The notes: generated by a model from the sequence alone, not told the origin. A stretch of 64,000 nt of DNA from Variovorax guangxiensis (GCF_003952165.1 NZ_RXFT01000001.1:930001-994000); one strand, 5' to 3'. Shown: positions 44,978 to 54,164, counted from the first letter of the stretch. A program made the numbers and translations.

Positions 44978-45817
44978 ATGAATTTCAGAACCATCCTCGT
45001 CCACCTGGACCGATCCGGCCGCAGCCCGGTGCGCGCGGCTTTGGCGGCCCGGTGGGCGCGTGCGCACGAGAGTCATCTGACAGGGCTGATTCCCACCGGC
45101 CTGTACGACGGCATCATCCCTGCGGACGCCATCGCCACCGGCATGACCGACTACATCGCCGAATCGGCCGACTACCTGCGCCGCCGCGCCGAGGCCATCG
45201 CGCGCGAGTTCAGGCAGGACATCGCCGCCTCGGGGCCGCTGTCGTACGAGGTGCAGCTGGTCGATGGCGTCACGGAGGACGCAGTGGTCCGGTACGGCCA
45301 TGCGAGCGACCTCGTCGTGGTGGGGCAGAGCGACGAGTCGGCCAGGCGGGACACCACGGTGCACGGGCTTGCCGAGCATGTGCTGATGGAAGTCGGCCGG
45401 CCGGTGCTCGTGGTTCCTTCGGCCGGCGAGTTCTCCGGCGTGCCGAAGAACATCGTGGTGGCCTGGGACGGCTCGCGCGAGGCGGCCGTGGCCCTCCACG
45501 CGTCGCTGCCCGCCCTGCGCGGGGTGCGCGTCACGCTGCTGTCGCTGCGCCACCCGCGCGACGGGGACGACGCGCAGCGCCTGTTGACGCACGACATGAT
45601 CCAGTTCCTGCTGCGCCACGGCGTGCAGGCGCGCGCCGAGTCGGAGGTGACCGAGATCGGCATTGCGGACGCGCTGCTTTCGCGGGTGTCCGACCTCGGC
45701 GCCGACCTTCTCGTGATGGGCGCCTACAGCCATTCGCGCTTGCGCGAGCGGATACTGGGCGGCGTGACGCGGCAGATACTGGCGCAGATGACCGTGCCCG
45801 TGCTGATGGCGCACTGA
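44978..45817 (+). CDS. Tandem universal stress protein
   Basis: The 279-residue protein has two USP domains: FRTILVHLDRSGRSPVRAAL to VLVVPS, and NIVVAWDGSREAAVALHAS to LLVMGAYSHSRLRERILGG. The nucleotide loop is complete in the second. It ends VPVLMAH like the copies at 12932 and 35257, consistent with duplications. It heads a unit with the phosphotransferase/kinase gene. Confidence 0.87.
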   Translation: MNFRTILVHLDRSGRSPVRAALAARWARAHESHLTGLIPTGLYDGIIPADAIATGMTDYIAESADYLRRRAEAIAREFRQDIAASGPLSYEVQLVDGVTEDAVVRYGHASDLVVVGQSDESARRDTTVHGLAEHVLMEVGRPVLVVPSAGEFSGVPKNIVVAWDGSREAAVALHASLPALRGVRVTLLSLRHPRDGDDAQRLLTHDMIQFLLRHGVQARAESEVTEIGIADALLSRVSDLGADLLVMGAYSHSRLRERILGGVTRQILAQMTVPVLMAH

Positions 45818-45893
45818 GCGCTGCGGGTGCCTGCGTCGCTTGCGGCGCCTGCATTCCCGTCATTCATCTCGGGCTTCGACCCGAACCCGCACC

Positions 45894-47456
45894 ATGGACA
45901 CCACACTGATCGACGCCTTGCGCGCGCAGCTGCAGCAAGAGACCGGGCAACCCGTGGCGCTGGTCGAAACGCACATCTCCTGGGTGCTGCTGACTCCGAC
46001 GCAGGCCTTGAAGCTCAAGAAGCCGGTGCGGCTGCCGTTCCTCGACTTCGGCAGCGTCGAGTCGCGCAGGCACTTCTGCGAGGAAGAGCTGCGCCTGAAC
46101 CGGCGCTTCGCACCGACGCTCTACATCGACGTGGCGCCGGTCTGCGGCACGCGGGAGTCGCCCCGCATCGGCGGTGGAGGCACGCCGATCGACCACGTGG
46201 TGCGCATGCGGCGCTTTGCCGAATCCGCGCTGCTGCGCAATCTGCTGGTGTCGAACGCGCTGGAGCCCCGGCTGCTCGACGGCTTCGCGAAGCGGCTGGC
46301 CGGCCTGCATGGAGAGGCGCAGCGCGCGGCGCCGGTTTCCTGCTTCGGCGCGCCCGACGCAGTCGTCCGCGCGGCGAACGATGTTCTGGCCTCCCTGCGT
46401 GCCCAGCTGCAGGAGGGCGAGGCCGACCGTGCAGCCTCGCTCGCCGGGATCGGCGCGTGGATCGAGGAGCAGGGGCAGGCACTGCGCATGGCCTGGATCG
46501 CCCGCCAGCAGGCCGGTGCCGTGCGCGAATGCCATGGCGACCTGCACCTGGCCAACGTCGTGCTGGTCGACGGCGCGCTCACGCCCTTCGACTGCATCGA
46601 GTTCGATCCGGCCCTGCGCTGGATCGACGTCATGAGCGACGTCGCCTTCCTCACCATGGACCTGAAGGCGCACGGCCATGGCGAGTTCGCGTTCCGCTTC
46701 CTCGATGGCTGGCTGCAGCACAGCGGCGACTACGCGGGGCTGCAGGTGCTGCGCTTCTACGAGGTCTACAGGGCCCTGGTGCGCGCCATGGCCTCGGGCA
46801 TGGCACCGGGCGATCGTGACGGGAAGAAGAAGGGGCCGGACTACCTGGCAAGCGCGCGGCGGCTGCTGGCGCAGCCGGAAGAGGGCGCGCAGGGAGCGCG
46901 GCTGATGATCGCGCACGGCCTCTCGGGCTCCGGAAAGTCCAGTGTCGCCCTGCAGCTGCTGTGCGCCGCCGGCGCCGTGCGCGTGCGCTCCGACGTGGAG
47001 CGCAAGCGCCTGTTCGGCCTTGCTCCGCTGGAGCGCTCCGCCGCCGCCGGCCTGGACATCTACGGCGCGGAGGCGACCCGCCGGACCTTCGAGAAGCTGC
47101 GCGCCTGCGCCCGCGATGCCCTGCTGGCGGGCTACCCGGTGATCGTGGATGCGGCCTTCCTGCGGCGCGCCGAGCGGCAAGGCTTCGAGGCACTGGCCAC
47201 GGAGCTGCGCGTGCCTTTCTCGATACTGGACTGCAGCGCCACGCCGGCCACGCTGCGCCGCCGTGTGGCCGAGCGCGACGCGACGGGCACGGATGCATCG
47301 GAAGCCGGGCTGGCCGTGCTGGAGCGCCAGCTGGCCACGCACGAACCGCTGGATGCGGACGAGCGCAGGGCCGCCATCGAGGTATCGACCGAAGCCACCG
47401 TCGACATCGAGCAGCTGCGGGCGCGGTGGCGCTCGGCGGGCTTCGAGCGCTGCTGA
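45894..47456 (+). CDS. Aminoglycoside phosphotransferase-like domain fused to P-loop kinase
   Basis: The 520-residue protein has an APH-like kinase domain (about 1-320; catalytic loop CHGDLHLANVVL and FDCIEFDP) followed by an AAA/zeta-type P-loop kinase domain (about 330-515; Walker A GLSGSGKSS). The fused family is annotated as bifunctional aminoglycoside phosphotransferase/ATP-binding protein, but resistance is unlikely here; the natural substrate is unknown. It starts 76 bases after the tandem USP and may share its transcript. Confidence 0.85.
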   Translation: MDTTLIDALRAQLQQETGQPVALVETHISWVLLTPTQALKLKKPVRLPFLDFGSVESRRHFCEEELRLNRRFAPTLYIDVAPVCGTRESPRIGGGGTPIDHVVRMRRFAESALLRNLLVSNALEPRLLDGFAKRLAGLHGEAQRAAPVSCFGAPDAVVRAANDVLASLRAQLQEGEADRAASLAGIGAWIEEQGQALRMAWIARQQAGAVRECHGDLHLANVVLVDGALTPFDCIEFDPALRWIDVMSDVAFLTMDLKAHGHGEFAFRFLDGWLQHSGDYAGLQVLRFYEVYRALVRAMASGMAPGDRDGKKKGPDYLASARRLLAQPEEGAQGARLMIAHGLSGSGKSSVALQLLCAAGAVRVRSDVERKRLFGLAPLERSAAAGLDIYGAEATRRTFEKLRACARDALLAGYPVIVDAAFLRRAERQGFEALATELRVPFSILDCSATPATLRRRVAERDATGTDASEAGLAVLERQLATHEPLDADERRAAIEVSTEATVDIEQLRARWRSAGFERC

Positions 47457-47460
47457 ATCC

Positions 47461-47967
47461 TCACTGGCTGGCAAGCTCTCCGCTGGGCAGCGTGAAGCGT
47501 TCGTGCTCGGTCTTCGCGCTCTCGGGCGCGCGGACCAGCAGCACCGGAACGGGCGCCATGCGCAGGATGTGCTCCGCGCTGCTGCCCATGACCCAGCGGC
47601 CGAGCCCACGGCGGCCATGGGTGCCGATGACGATCAGCTCCGCCTTCCACGCCTGCGCGGCGGCGATGACCTGGTCGTGGACGCTGCCCTTGAAGCTGTC
47701 GAGCAGCACGCTGTCGGCCTCGACGCCGTCCTTGGCGGCTCTGGCGCACCCGTCAGCGAGCAGCTTCTGCGCGTTGGCGCGCAGCTCCTCCAGCCAGTTG
47801 CCGGCATAGCCAGCGTAGGCATCCATGGCCAGCGCGAACGAGAGTTCGTCGATCACGTGCGCCAGGCGCAGGCGTCCGCCGGAGAGCCTGGCCAATTGGA
47901 TGGCCTCGTCCAGCCCGCGGCTGGAAGTGGAACTGCCGTCGATGGGAACAAGAATGCGTTGGTACAT
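47461..47967 (-). CDS. Universal stress protein, single domain
   Basis: The 168-residue protein has ILVPIDGSSTSSRGLDEAIQL and IVIGTHGRRGLGRWVMGSS, the intact nucleotide loop (each in part). A short C-terminal tail (residues about 150-168) extends past the usual end. The consensus box at 48028 predicts a 26-base leader. Confidence 0.9.
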   Translation of the reverse strand: MYQRILVPIDGSSTSSRGLDEAIQLARLSGGRLRLAHVIDELSFALAMDAYAGYAGNWLEELRANAQKLLADGCARAAKDGVEADSVLLDSFKGSVHDQVIAAAQAWKAELIVIGTHGRRGLGRWVMGSSAEHILRMAPVPVLLVRAPESAKTEHERFTLPSGELASQ

Positions 47968-48027
47968 GGCTCGACTCCGGAGGGTTGAAAGAGTCGGACC
48001 AGTATCCGGACGGGCGCCTCGGACGGC

Positions 48028-48041
48028 TTGATATCGATCAA
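48028..48041 (-). promoter_or_regulatory. Consensus, fully palindromic FNR box TTGAT-ATCG-ATCAA
   Basis: TTGATATCGATCAA is a perfect palindrome over its 14 bases. Predicted start near 47993, 26 bases before the USP ATG at 47967. Confidence 0.72.
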
Positions 48042-48068
48042 ACGCTCAGCTCCCCGGCAGGAGCGGCC

Positions 48069-48082
48069 TTGATCTGGAACAA
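48069..48082 (+). promoter_or_regulatory. FNR/FixK-type box TTGAT-CTGG-AACAA
   Basis: TTGATCTGGAACAA (one mismatch in the right half) predicts a start near 48117, 17 bases before the hemerythrin ATG. It lies 41 bases from the neighbouring consensus box, so here each divergent gene has its own site. Confidence 0.55.
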
Positions 48083-48133
48083 GCCCGCGCGCGGCGAAAG
48101 CGCGACCCTCGGGGCATGCACAGGAAGACTCTC

Positions 48134-48718
48134 ATGCCCCACGCCACCGTCCGCATCATCCGCCAGGAGCACGCCGCGCTCGCCGCCATGCTCCGGTCCA
48201 TCGTCATGCTGCTCGAACAGCACCGCAGGAAGGGCACGCTGCCCGACTTCGCGACGCTCAGGGCCATGCTCTTCTACGTGGACGAATTCCCCGAGAAGCG
48301 CCACCACCGCAAGGAGACGGAGCTGCTGTTTCCCAGGCTGCGTGCCCGCACGCCGATCTCGCGCGAGCTGCTGGACAGGCTCGACAGCGACCATGCCAAG
48401 GGCGAACGCCGGATTCGCAACGTGGAGCACGCGCTGCTCGCCTTCGAGATGCTGGGCGAGCCGCGGCGCGAGGAATTCGAGAAAACCGTCGGCGAGTACG
48501 TCGATTTCTATCTCGACCACATGGCGCTGGAGGAGCGAGAGATCCTGCCGCTGGCCGAGCGGGTGCTGACCGAGGACGACTGGCGCGACCTGGACGACGC
48601 CTTCTCGCAGAACCGCGACCCGATGACAGGGCACGTGCCCGATCTCGAATACAACGCGCTCTTCACGCGCATCGTCAACATCGTTCCCGCGCCCATCGGG
48701 CTGGGGCCGGCGCTGTAG
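48134..48718 (+). CDS. Hemerythrin-domain protein
   Basis: The 194-residue protein has the hemerythrin-like four-helix pattern: EHAAL, RHHRKETELLFP, DHAKGERR and DFYLDHMALEEREILP provide the His and Glu ligands for a di-iron site. It could bind O2 or NO or store iron. ATG 48134 is chosen over one at 48116 because of the predicted start near 48117 and a GGAAG site upstream. The C-terminal 50 residues (FSQNRDPMTG) are a conserved tail in this subgroup. Confidence 0.87.
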   Translation: MPHATVRIIRQEHAALAAMLRSIVMLLEQHRRKGTLPDFATLRAMLFYVDEFPEKRHHRKETELLFPRLRARTPISRELLDRLDSDHAKGERRIRNVEHALLAFEMLGEPRREEFEKTVGEYVDFYLDHMALEEREILPLAERVLTEDDWRDLDDAFSQNRDPMTGHVPDLEYNALFTRIVNIVPAPIGLGPAL

Positions 48719-48758
48719 GGCCGGCTCTCCACCTTTCCTGCCTTTTCCCGCTTCCCGC

Positions 48759-50423
48759 TCAGCGCATCAGCACGTAGGTGCCGGGCGCTTCGCAAAGCGG
48801 AGCCAGCCCACGCCGCGGCGCGCCCATCGCGGGCGGGCGGCGCCTGGGCCCCGAATGCGCCGCGAGCCATTGCTGGAACGCGGGCCACCACGACCCCTCG
48901 ACTTCGCTCGACGCGTCGAGGAACTCGTCGGGCGCGACGTACGCGCCATGCCTGCGCCGGCGCAACATGCGGTAGCCGCGGTGCGCATGCCCGGGCTCGC
49001 TCACGATGCCTGCGTTGTGGCCGCCTTCGGTGAGCACGAAGCTCACGTCAGCGTCGCACAGCAGGCTGAACTTGTAGACGGAGCGCCAGGGCGCCACATG
49101 GTCCGTCCGCGTGCCGAGCAGGAACACCGGCACGTCGATGTCGCCCAGCGAAACCGGCCGTCCGTCGACGAGGTAGTGGCCCTCGGCCAGTGCGTTGTCG
49201 AGGAAGAGGCTGCGCAGGTAATCGGCGTGCATGCGATAGGGCATGCGCGTGCCGTCCGCGTTCCATGCCATCAGGTCGTTCAGCGCGGGGCGCTCGCCGA
49301 GCAGCCAGGTCCGCACCAGCGGTGCCCAGACCAGCTCGCCGGGCCGCAACGATTGGAAGGCCGCCGCCATCTGGGCCGCGCCCAGGAAGCCCTGGTACGC
49401 CATGATGTCCTCGAGGAAGGCGAGCTGGCTTTCGTCGATGAACAGTCCGATCTCTCCGGGCTCGGTGAAGTCGGTCTGCGCGGCCAGCAGCGAGAGCGAG
49501 GCGAGGCGGTCGTCACGGTCGCGCGCCATCGCCGCCGCCGCGATGGCCATCAGCGTGCCGCCGAGGCAGTAGCCGACCGCATGCACGCGGCGCCCGGGCA
49601 GCACGGCCTCGACGGCGTCGAGGCTGGCGCGGATGCCCAGCCGCAGGTAGTCGTCCATGCCGAAGCCGGCGTCGCAGGCGCCGGGGTTCTTCCAGGAAAC
49701 GGCGAACACCGTGTGGCCCTGGCCGACCAGGTAGCGGATCAGCGAGTTGTGCGGGGAGAGATCCAGCACGTAGTACTTCATGATCCAGGCGCTGATGACC
49801 AGCACCGGCTCGGCATGCACCGTCGGCGTCGAAGGCGCGTACTGGATGAGCTCGACGAGCTCGTTGCGCATGATGACCTTGCCCGGCGTGAGCGCCACCT
49901 CGTGCCCGGGCCTGAAAGCCTCGGCGCCGACCGCAGGCGCACCGATGGCGCCGCGGAAGATGGCCTCCGCTCCCTGGGCGGCACCGGTAAGCAGGTTCAT
50001 GCCGCCAGTGGCTGCGGTCTTCTTCAGAACCTGCGGATTGGTCGCGGGGAAGTTGGCGGGCGAAACCATCTCGAGCCATTGCCGCATGGTGAAGGCGACA
50101 AGCTGCCCGTGGTGCCGGTCCACGCCGGGAACGTCGCGGACCAGTTCTAGCAGCCGCCGCCCGGCTGCCTCGAAGGCGTCGCGGTACACGCAGAAGGGCC
50201 AGGCCGCCCAGTCGTCCGCTGTCAGCCGCGGGTCATGCGCCCGCGGATCGGCGCAGGGCAGGGCCTGGTGCAGCGCCAGTCCGGCACCGCGTCCGGGCTG
50301 TGTCGCGAAATGGATGGCCCAGTCGGACCACGCCAGCATGAGCGCCGCCGGCGACATGCCGCCGCCGAGCCGGCCCCAGACGGCGTGGAGCAAGCGGTCG
50401 AATTCGTTGTGCTCGCGGGTCAC
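48759..50423 (-). CDS. phaC: Polyhydroxyalkanoate synthase (PhaC, class I-like)
   Basis: The 554-residue protein has the lipase-like box GYCLGG with catalytic Cys286, Asp in GTRTDHVAPW and His in EGGHNAGIVSEPG. It polymerises 3-hydroxyacyl-CoA into PHA granules. With the phaB-like gene at 787 it supplies two of the three PHB steps; a thiolase is not in the window. The box at 50501 gives a predicted 43-base leader. Confidence 0.92.
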   Translation of the reverse strand: MTREHNEFDRLLHAVWGRLGGGMSPAALMLAWSDWAIHFATQPGRGAGLALHQALPCADPRAHDPRLTADDWAAWPFCVYRDAFEAAGRRLLELVRDVPGVDRHHGQLVAFTMRQWLEMVSPANFPATNPQVLKKTAATGGMNLLTGAAQGAEAIFRGAIGAPAVGAEAFRPGHEVALTPGKVIMRNELVELIQYAPSTPTVHAEPVLVISAWIMKYYVLDLSPHNSLIRYLVGQGHTVFAVSWKNPGACDAGFGMDDYLRLGIRASLDAVEAVLPGRRVHAVGYCLGGTLMAIAAAAMARDRDDRLASLSLLAAQTDFTEPGEIGLFIDESQLAFLEDIMAYQGFLGAAQMAAAFQSLRPGELVWAPLVRTWLLGERPALNDLMAWNADGTRMPYRMHADYLRSLFLDNALAEGHYLVDGRPVSLGDIDVPVFLLGTRTDHVAPWRSVYKFSLLCDADVSFVLTEGGHNAGIVSEPGHAHRGYRMLRRRRHGAYVAPDEFLDASSEVEGSWWPAFQQWLAAHSGPRRRPPAMGAPRRGLAPLCEAPGTYVLMR

Positions 50424-50500
50424 TTCAGGTCCTTCCGTGAAGACGGCGGGGCTTACGGGTGTCGCGCGCCGAAGTCTGCTGCCTCGCGCGCCGCTTGCCC

Positions 50501-50514
50501 TTGCGCGGCGTCAA
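50501..50514. promoter_or_regulatory. FNR/FixK-type box TTGCG-CGGC-GTCAA
   Basis: TTGCGCGGCGTCAA lies midway between divergent phaC (leader 43 bases) and the unknown gene at 50590 (leader 41 bases). Confidence 0.6.
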
Positions 50515-50589
50515 GGTCTTGCCGAAGCGGCGCTCTTACGCTTTGGACGCCTTGTCCCTTCAACCCCTTTCAATCCATCGGAGCCGAAC

Positions 50590-51051
50590 ATGCCAGCCAA
50601 GATCGTCGATTTCTCCGCCCGGTCCAAGGTGATCCGGGACGAACCCTTCAACGCGCACTTCTGGCAATGCACGCCCGCCGAGTTCCGGGCATACCTGGGA
50701 CGGCCGCGCGATTTCCTGCACAGGCTGGGCATCGTGGTGCCAGGCGAATGCCGGATCGAAACAACCATCGAGAACCACGACTGGCTCGAGCAGGAGGCGC
50801 CCGAGTTCGTGAGCGAGGGCGGCAGCGACACCGTAATCTGCAACATGGGCAGCGGCGCGGCCGATCGTTCGGTGTATCGGGTCGTGAGCTACGCGCGTGA
50901 CGAGGCAGCGACCGGCAATGTCGAGAAGACGCTGCTGCACCGCGCGAATCGCCAGCAAGTCAAGGATGCGAAGCCGTCGTCCGGGCGCAAGGCCAAGGGC
51001 CGAAAGGCGAAGAAGGCAGCCAAGGTCCGCCGCGCTGGCGGCCACCAGTGA
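50590..51051 (+). CDS. Unknown protein with basic tail, divergent from phaC
   Basis: The 153-residue protein has a folded part (about 1-110, containing FLHRLGIVVPGECRIETTIEN, shown in part) and a Lys/Arg/Gly-rich tail (about 118-153: GRKAKGRKAKKAAKVRRAGG). I recognise no family. The tail resembles histone-like or nucleic-acid-binding extensions such as PhaM-type proteins, which tether PHA granules to DNA; this is only a guess from composition and the divergent phaC. Confidence 0.65.
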   Translation: MPAKIVDFSARSKVIRDEPFNAHFWQCTPAEFRAYLGRPRDFLHRLGIVVPGECRIETTIENHDWLEQEAPEFVSEGGSDTVICNMGSGAADRSVYRVVSYARDEAATGNVEKTLLHRANRQQVKDAKPSSGRKAKGRKAKKAAKVRRAGGHQ

Positions 51052-51100
51052 AGAGCCTCGAGGCTGAAGGGCTCCAATCGACGCGGCCTGCCGCTGGCTT

Positions 51101-51475
51101 TCAACGGCGCCGGTGCGCCTCGACCACCGACTGGCAGGCGGCGCAGCGGATGGCCGTGGGCTGCGCGAACAGCCGGGCACGCGAGATCTCGGCGCGGCAG
51201 TCCGCGCAGACGCCGTAGCGGCCGTCCGACAGGCGTGCGAGCGCCTGGTCGATCTCATCGAGCCTGTTGCGGTCGATCTCGATTTCGGCCAGGCGCACGT
51301 CGGCCGCACGCTCCGCTTCGGCTTCGTCGGCATGGGTCGTCACATCGCGCGCGTCCCCGGCGGACAGGAGTTCGGCACTGGGGGCCGAGGCGCGGAGTTC
51401 GTCGAGAACCTGCCGCTTCATCGACTCGAGCTGCCGGTGCAGGGCGCGGCGGTCGGTGGCATCGAGGTGTTTCAT
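51101..51475 (-). CDS. DksA/TraR-family C4 zinc-finger protein
   Basis: The 124-residue protein has a helical N-terminal part (about 1-85) and a C4 finger with Cys90, Cys93, Cys111 and Cys114 (CADC ... CAAC). DksA proteins bind RNA polymerase and, with ppGpp, retune transcription. The coiled-coil tip DxxDxA is not clearly present, so it is more a TraR/DksA relative than DksA itself. It follows the HtrA-like gene (gap 76 bases) in the leftward unit. Confidence 0.85.
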   Translation of the reverse strand: MKHLDATDRRALHRQLESMKRQVLDELRASAPSAELLSAGDARDVTTHADEAEAERAADVRLAEIEIDRNRLDEIDQALARLSDGRYGVCADCRAEISRARLFAQPTAIRCAACQSVVEAHRRR

Positions 51476-51551
51476 GGTCGTTTGTCCTTGATTGAGATGG
51501 ATGAACTGCGGATGAACTCTCTGCATCCCCCGCTTCGGCGGTCGCAGGTGG

Positions 51552-53057
51552 TCATGAGCGGCCTCGGCGCGAGGCTGGAATGCGCACCGCCACGTAGGCG
51601 AGCCGGCGGTCGCGCATGACCAGCAACGCGACCGTGTTTCCGGCCGGTATGCGGGCGAGGGCCTGCCCGAGGTCCTCGACGCGATAGAGCTTCGTCGTGT
51701 TCACCGCCACGACCACGTCGCCCGCGCGGATGCCTTCGCTGCGGGCGAGGCCGCCGGCCTCGCGCACCATCAGGCCGCTGTCGATGTTCAGCTGCAACCG
51801 CTGGGCGGATGAGATCTCTCCCACGCTCAGGCCCAGGCCGTCGTTCCATTCGAGGGGCGCGGCCGTGAAGGATGTGCCGGCGGCGGCCGGCTGTACGGCC
51901 AGCGTCGCCCGCAGTACCTGAGGCGCGCCGTGCCGCCACACCTCCAGCTGTACCCGGCTGCCGGGCGGGCGCTGGGTGATCCGTTGCGGAAGGTCGGCGA
52001 AGCGCTCGACGGGCTTTCCGTCGAGCGCTAGCAGGGCGTCGCCCTGCGCGAGGCCGGCCGCTTGCGCCGGACTGCCGGGCTCGACGCGGACCACCAGGGC
52101 ACCGGTCGCGGCCGGCAGCCCGAAGGACTGCGCCAGCGCTGGTGTCATTTCCTGGAACTCGGCGCCCAGGTAGGCCCGGCGCACGCTGCCATGCTCCTGC
52201 AGTTCGCCTGCGATGCGCATCGAAAGGTTGATCGGCACGGCGAAGGACAGGCCCATGTACCCGCCGCTGCCGCTGTAGATCATCGAGTTGATGCCCACCA
52301 CTTCAGCGCGGCTGTTGAACAGGGGGCTGCCCGAGCTGCCCGGGTTGATCGCGACGTCGGTCTGGATGAACGGAATCTCGCCCGCGCCCGCCATGACGCG
52401 CCCGACCGCGCTCACCACGCCGGCCGTCACGCTGCCATGGAAGCCGAAGGGCGAGCTGATCGCGGCCACCCAGTCGCCGGGCGCGAGCGCCGAGGAATCG
52501 CCGATGACGGCCACCGGCAGGCCGGTCGCATCGATCTTCAGCAGCGCGACGTCGGTGCGCCGGTCCACGCCGGCCACGCGCGCCGTGAAGCGGCGGCCGT
52601 CGTCCAGCCGGACCTGCACTTCGTCGATGTTGGTGACGACGTGCGCGCTGGTGAGGATCAGGCCGTCGCTGCGGATGATCAGGCCCGAAGCGAGGTCGCG
52701 GATCTGACTGATGCGCGCGCTCGCGGGCAGGGGCCAGGCCAGGCGGTCGGCGAAATCGTGCTCGGGTGCGATCTCGAGTTCGATGTCTTCCGGGTTCAGG
52801 TCGCGCCCGATGCGCAGGGTGCTGATGTCGACCACCGACCTGCTGCGGCTGGCGACCAGCGACGAGAAGTCGCCCGTACCTGCCGCCGCTTCGGCGCGTG
52901 CCGGGGCGGCGGGAGCCGGAGACGCCGTCTCAGGCGCAGGCATGGGCGCGGATATCGGCGCCGCGCAGGCGCACAGCAACGTGGTGCTGGCCGCAAGCGC
53001 CCAGGCGAGCCGGGCGGCGCGCGGCAGCGCATTCGCGCGAATGGAAGGCGTGTTCAC
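51552..53057 (-). CDS. HtrA/DegP-like serine protease, two PDZ-like regions, likely lipoprotein
   Basis: The 501-residue protein has a signal with lipobox-like LCAC (Cys31) or a normal cleavage, then the trypsin-like domain with His139 (SAHVV), Asp169 (RTDVALLKI) and Ser242 (NPGSSGSPLF). One PDZ domain (about 305-395) and a second PDZ-like region (about 425-495) follow. It degrades misfolded envelope proteins. Motif GSSGSP replaces the usual GNSGGP but the serine is kept. A second HtrA is at 54164 with shared local order. Confidence 0.87.
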   Translation of the reverse strand: MNTPSIRANALPRAARLAWALAASTTLLCACAAPISAPMPAPETASPAPAAPARAEAAAGTGDFSSLVASRSRSVVDISTLRIGRDLNPEDIELEIAPEHDFADRLAWPLPASARISQIRDLASGLIIRSDGLILTSAHVVTNIDEVQVRLDDGRRFTARVAGVDRRTDVALLKIDATGLPVAVIGDSSALAPGDWVAAISSPFGFHGSVTAGVVSAVGRVMAGAGEIPFIQTDVAINPGSSGSPLFNSRAEVVGINSMIYSGSGGYMGLSFAVPINLSMRIAGELQEHGSVRRAYLGAEFQEMTPALAQSFGLPAATGALVVRVEPGSPAQAAGLAQGDALLALDGKPVERFADLPQRITQRPPGSRVQLEVWRHGAPQVLRATLAVQPAAAGTSFTAAPLEWNDGLGLSVGEISSAQRLQLNIDSGLMVREAGGLARSEGIRAGDVVVAVNTTKLYRVEDLGQALARIPAGNTVALLVMRDRRLAYVAVRIPASRRGRS

Positions 53058-53076
53058 GTCGATCCGGCGCCGGGCT

Positions 53077-53604
53077 TCAGCTCGATTGCGGCGACAGCGT
53101 CACGGGGCGCACCACGGCCTGTGGGCCCTCCGCTTCGCGCACGGCGTTGCCGAAGGCCTGCAGCCGCGCCGCGCAGCTGCCGTCGTCCACCTCGCGCATC
53201 GTGACCGAGGAACTCAGGATCGGCGCGCGGCCGAGAATCTTTGCGATCTCGGCGGCCGCGTTCGGTGCTCCCTGTCCGCCCATCACCGAGAGCACGGCGG
53301 CGTCGGGAAGCCGGGCGCGCTGGCGTGCGACGAAGCTGCGCATGGGGCCGGCGAGCTGCAGCATCCAGATCGGCGACACCAGCACCACTGCGTCGAAGTC
53401 GCCCGGCGGCGGCCCGTCGTAGCGGATGGCGGGCTCGCGGCGCAGCAGGGAGTCGATCACGCAGCGCAGGCTGCCCAGGCCGCCCGCGCGAGGCCGCGTC
53501 TCGGTGATGTTCGCGAGCTGCCAGTTCTGCTGGCTGCACAGCAGCTCCGCGACGCGGCGGGAAGTGCCCGTGTAGGAATAGACGATCACCAGGACGTTGT
53601 TCAT
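53077..53604 (-). CDS. Flavodoxin-fold protein
   Basis: The 175-residue protein has the FMN phosphate loop YSYTGTSRRVA (about 7-17), VLVSPIWMLQLAGPMRSF and VMGGQGAPNAA, the pattern of flavodoxin-like oxidoreductases. It may pass electrons or reduce quinones. The ATG at 53604 is chosen over one at 53625 because of GAGG upstream and the predicted 23-base leader from the box at 53662. It leads the leftward unit flavodoxin-HtrA-DksA-like. Confidence 0.85.
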   Translation of the reverse strand: MNNVLVIVYSYTGTSRRVAELLCSQQNWQLANITETRPRAGGLGSLRCVIDSLLRREPAIRYDGPPPGDFDAVVLVSPIWMLQLAGPMRSFVARQRARLPDAAVLSVMGGQGAPNAAAEIAKILGRAPILSSSVTMREVDDGSCAARLQAFGNAVREAEGPQAVVRPVTLSPQSS

Positions 53605-53661
53605 GCTTGCCTCTGCTGCGTTCATGGAAACCCAATGTAGGCAGCGGGCGGGCCCGATGCC

Positions 53662-53675
53662 TTGCGCTGCATCAA
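53662..53675. promoter_or_regulatory. FNR/FixK-type box TTGCG-CTGC-ATCAA
   Basis: TTGCGCTGCATCAA sits between divergent flavodoxin-like (leader 23 bases) and USP (leader 32 bases) genes. Confidence 0.62.
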
Positions 53676-53741
53676 GGGCCGGTGCGGTGCGCGCGGCGAC
53701 CATCCTTGCATCGGGGAAGCTCCCCGGCTGAAGGAACCATC

Positions 53742-54164
53742 ATGAAAATCCTGCTTGCCGTCGACGGCAGCGACTACACGGACCGCATGCTGTCCTACCT
53801 GGCCGCGCACAAGGAATGGTCGGGCGCGGGCCACGACTTCACCGTCTTCCACGTGGTACTGCCCGTGCCGCATCGCGCCGCGGCTTTCGCGGGACCGGAG
53901 ATCGTGCACGGCTACTACGAGGACGATGCGCGGATGGTTCTCGAACCTGTGCGCGGCCTGCTTGCCAGGAACGGCATCGAGGCGCGCTTCGAACACCGCA
54001 TCGGACATCCTGCCGAGGAGATCGCCGCGTTTGCGCAGAAGGGGAAGTTCGACCTGGTGATCATGGGCTCGAGGGGCCACGGTGCCCTGACGAACCTGGT
54101 GCTGGGCTCGGTGGCCAACAAGGTCCTGGCCGCGTGCACGGTGCCGGTACTGCTGGTGCGCTGA
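53742..54164 (+). CDS. Universal stress protein, single domain
   Basis: The 140-residue protein has KILLAVDGSDYTDRML and IMGSRGHGALTNLVLGSVANKV, the complete nucleotide loop (in part). An AAGGAA site precedes the ATG. Its stop overlaps the following HtrA-like ATG (TGATG), coupling the two. Confidence 0.9.
   Translation: MKILLAVDGSDYTDRMLSYLAAHKEWSGAGHDFTVFHVVLPVPHRAAAFAGPEIVHGYYEDDARMVLEPVRGLLARNGIEARFEHRIGHPAEEIAAFAQKGKFDLVIMGSRGHGALTNLVLGSVANKVLAACTVPVLLVR

Noticed and set aside
45894..47456. Aminoglycoside resistance gene
   Set aside because: The APH-like domain is fused to a P-loop kinase in a widespread housekeeping-like family; nothing supports a resistance role.
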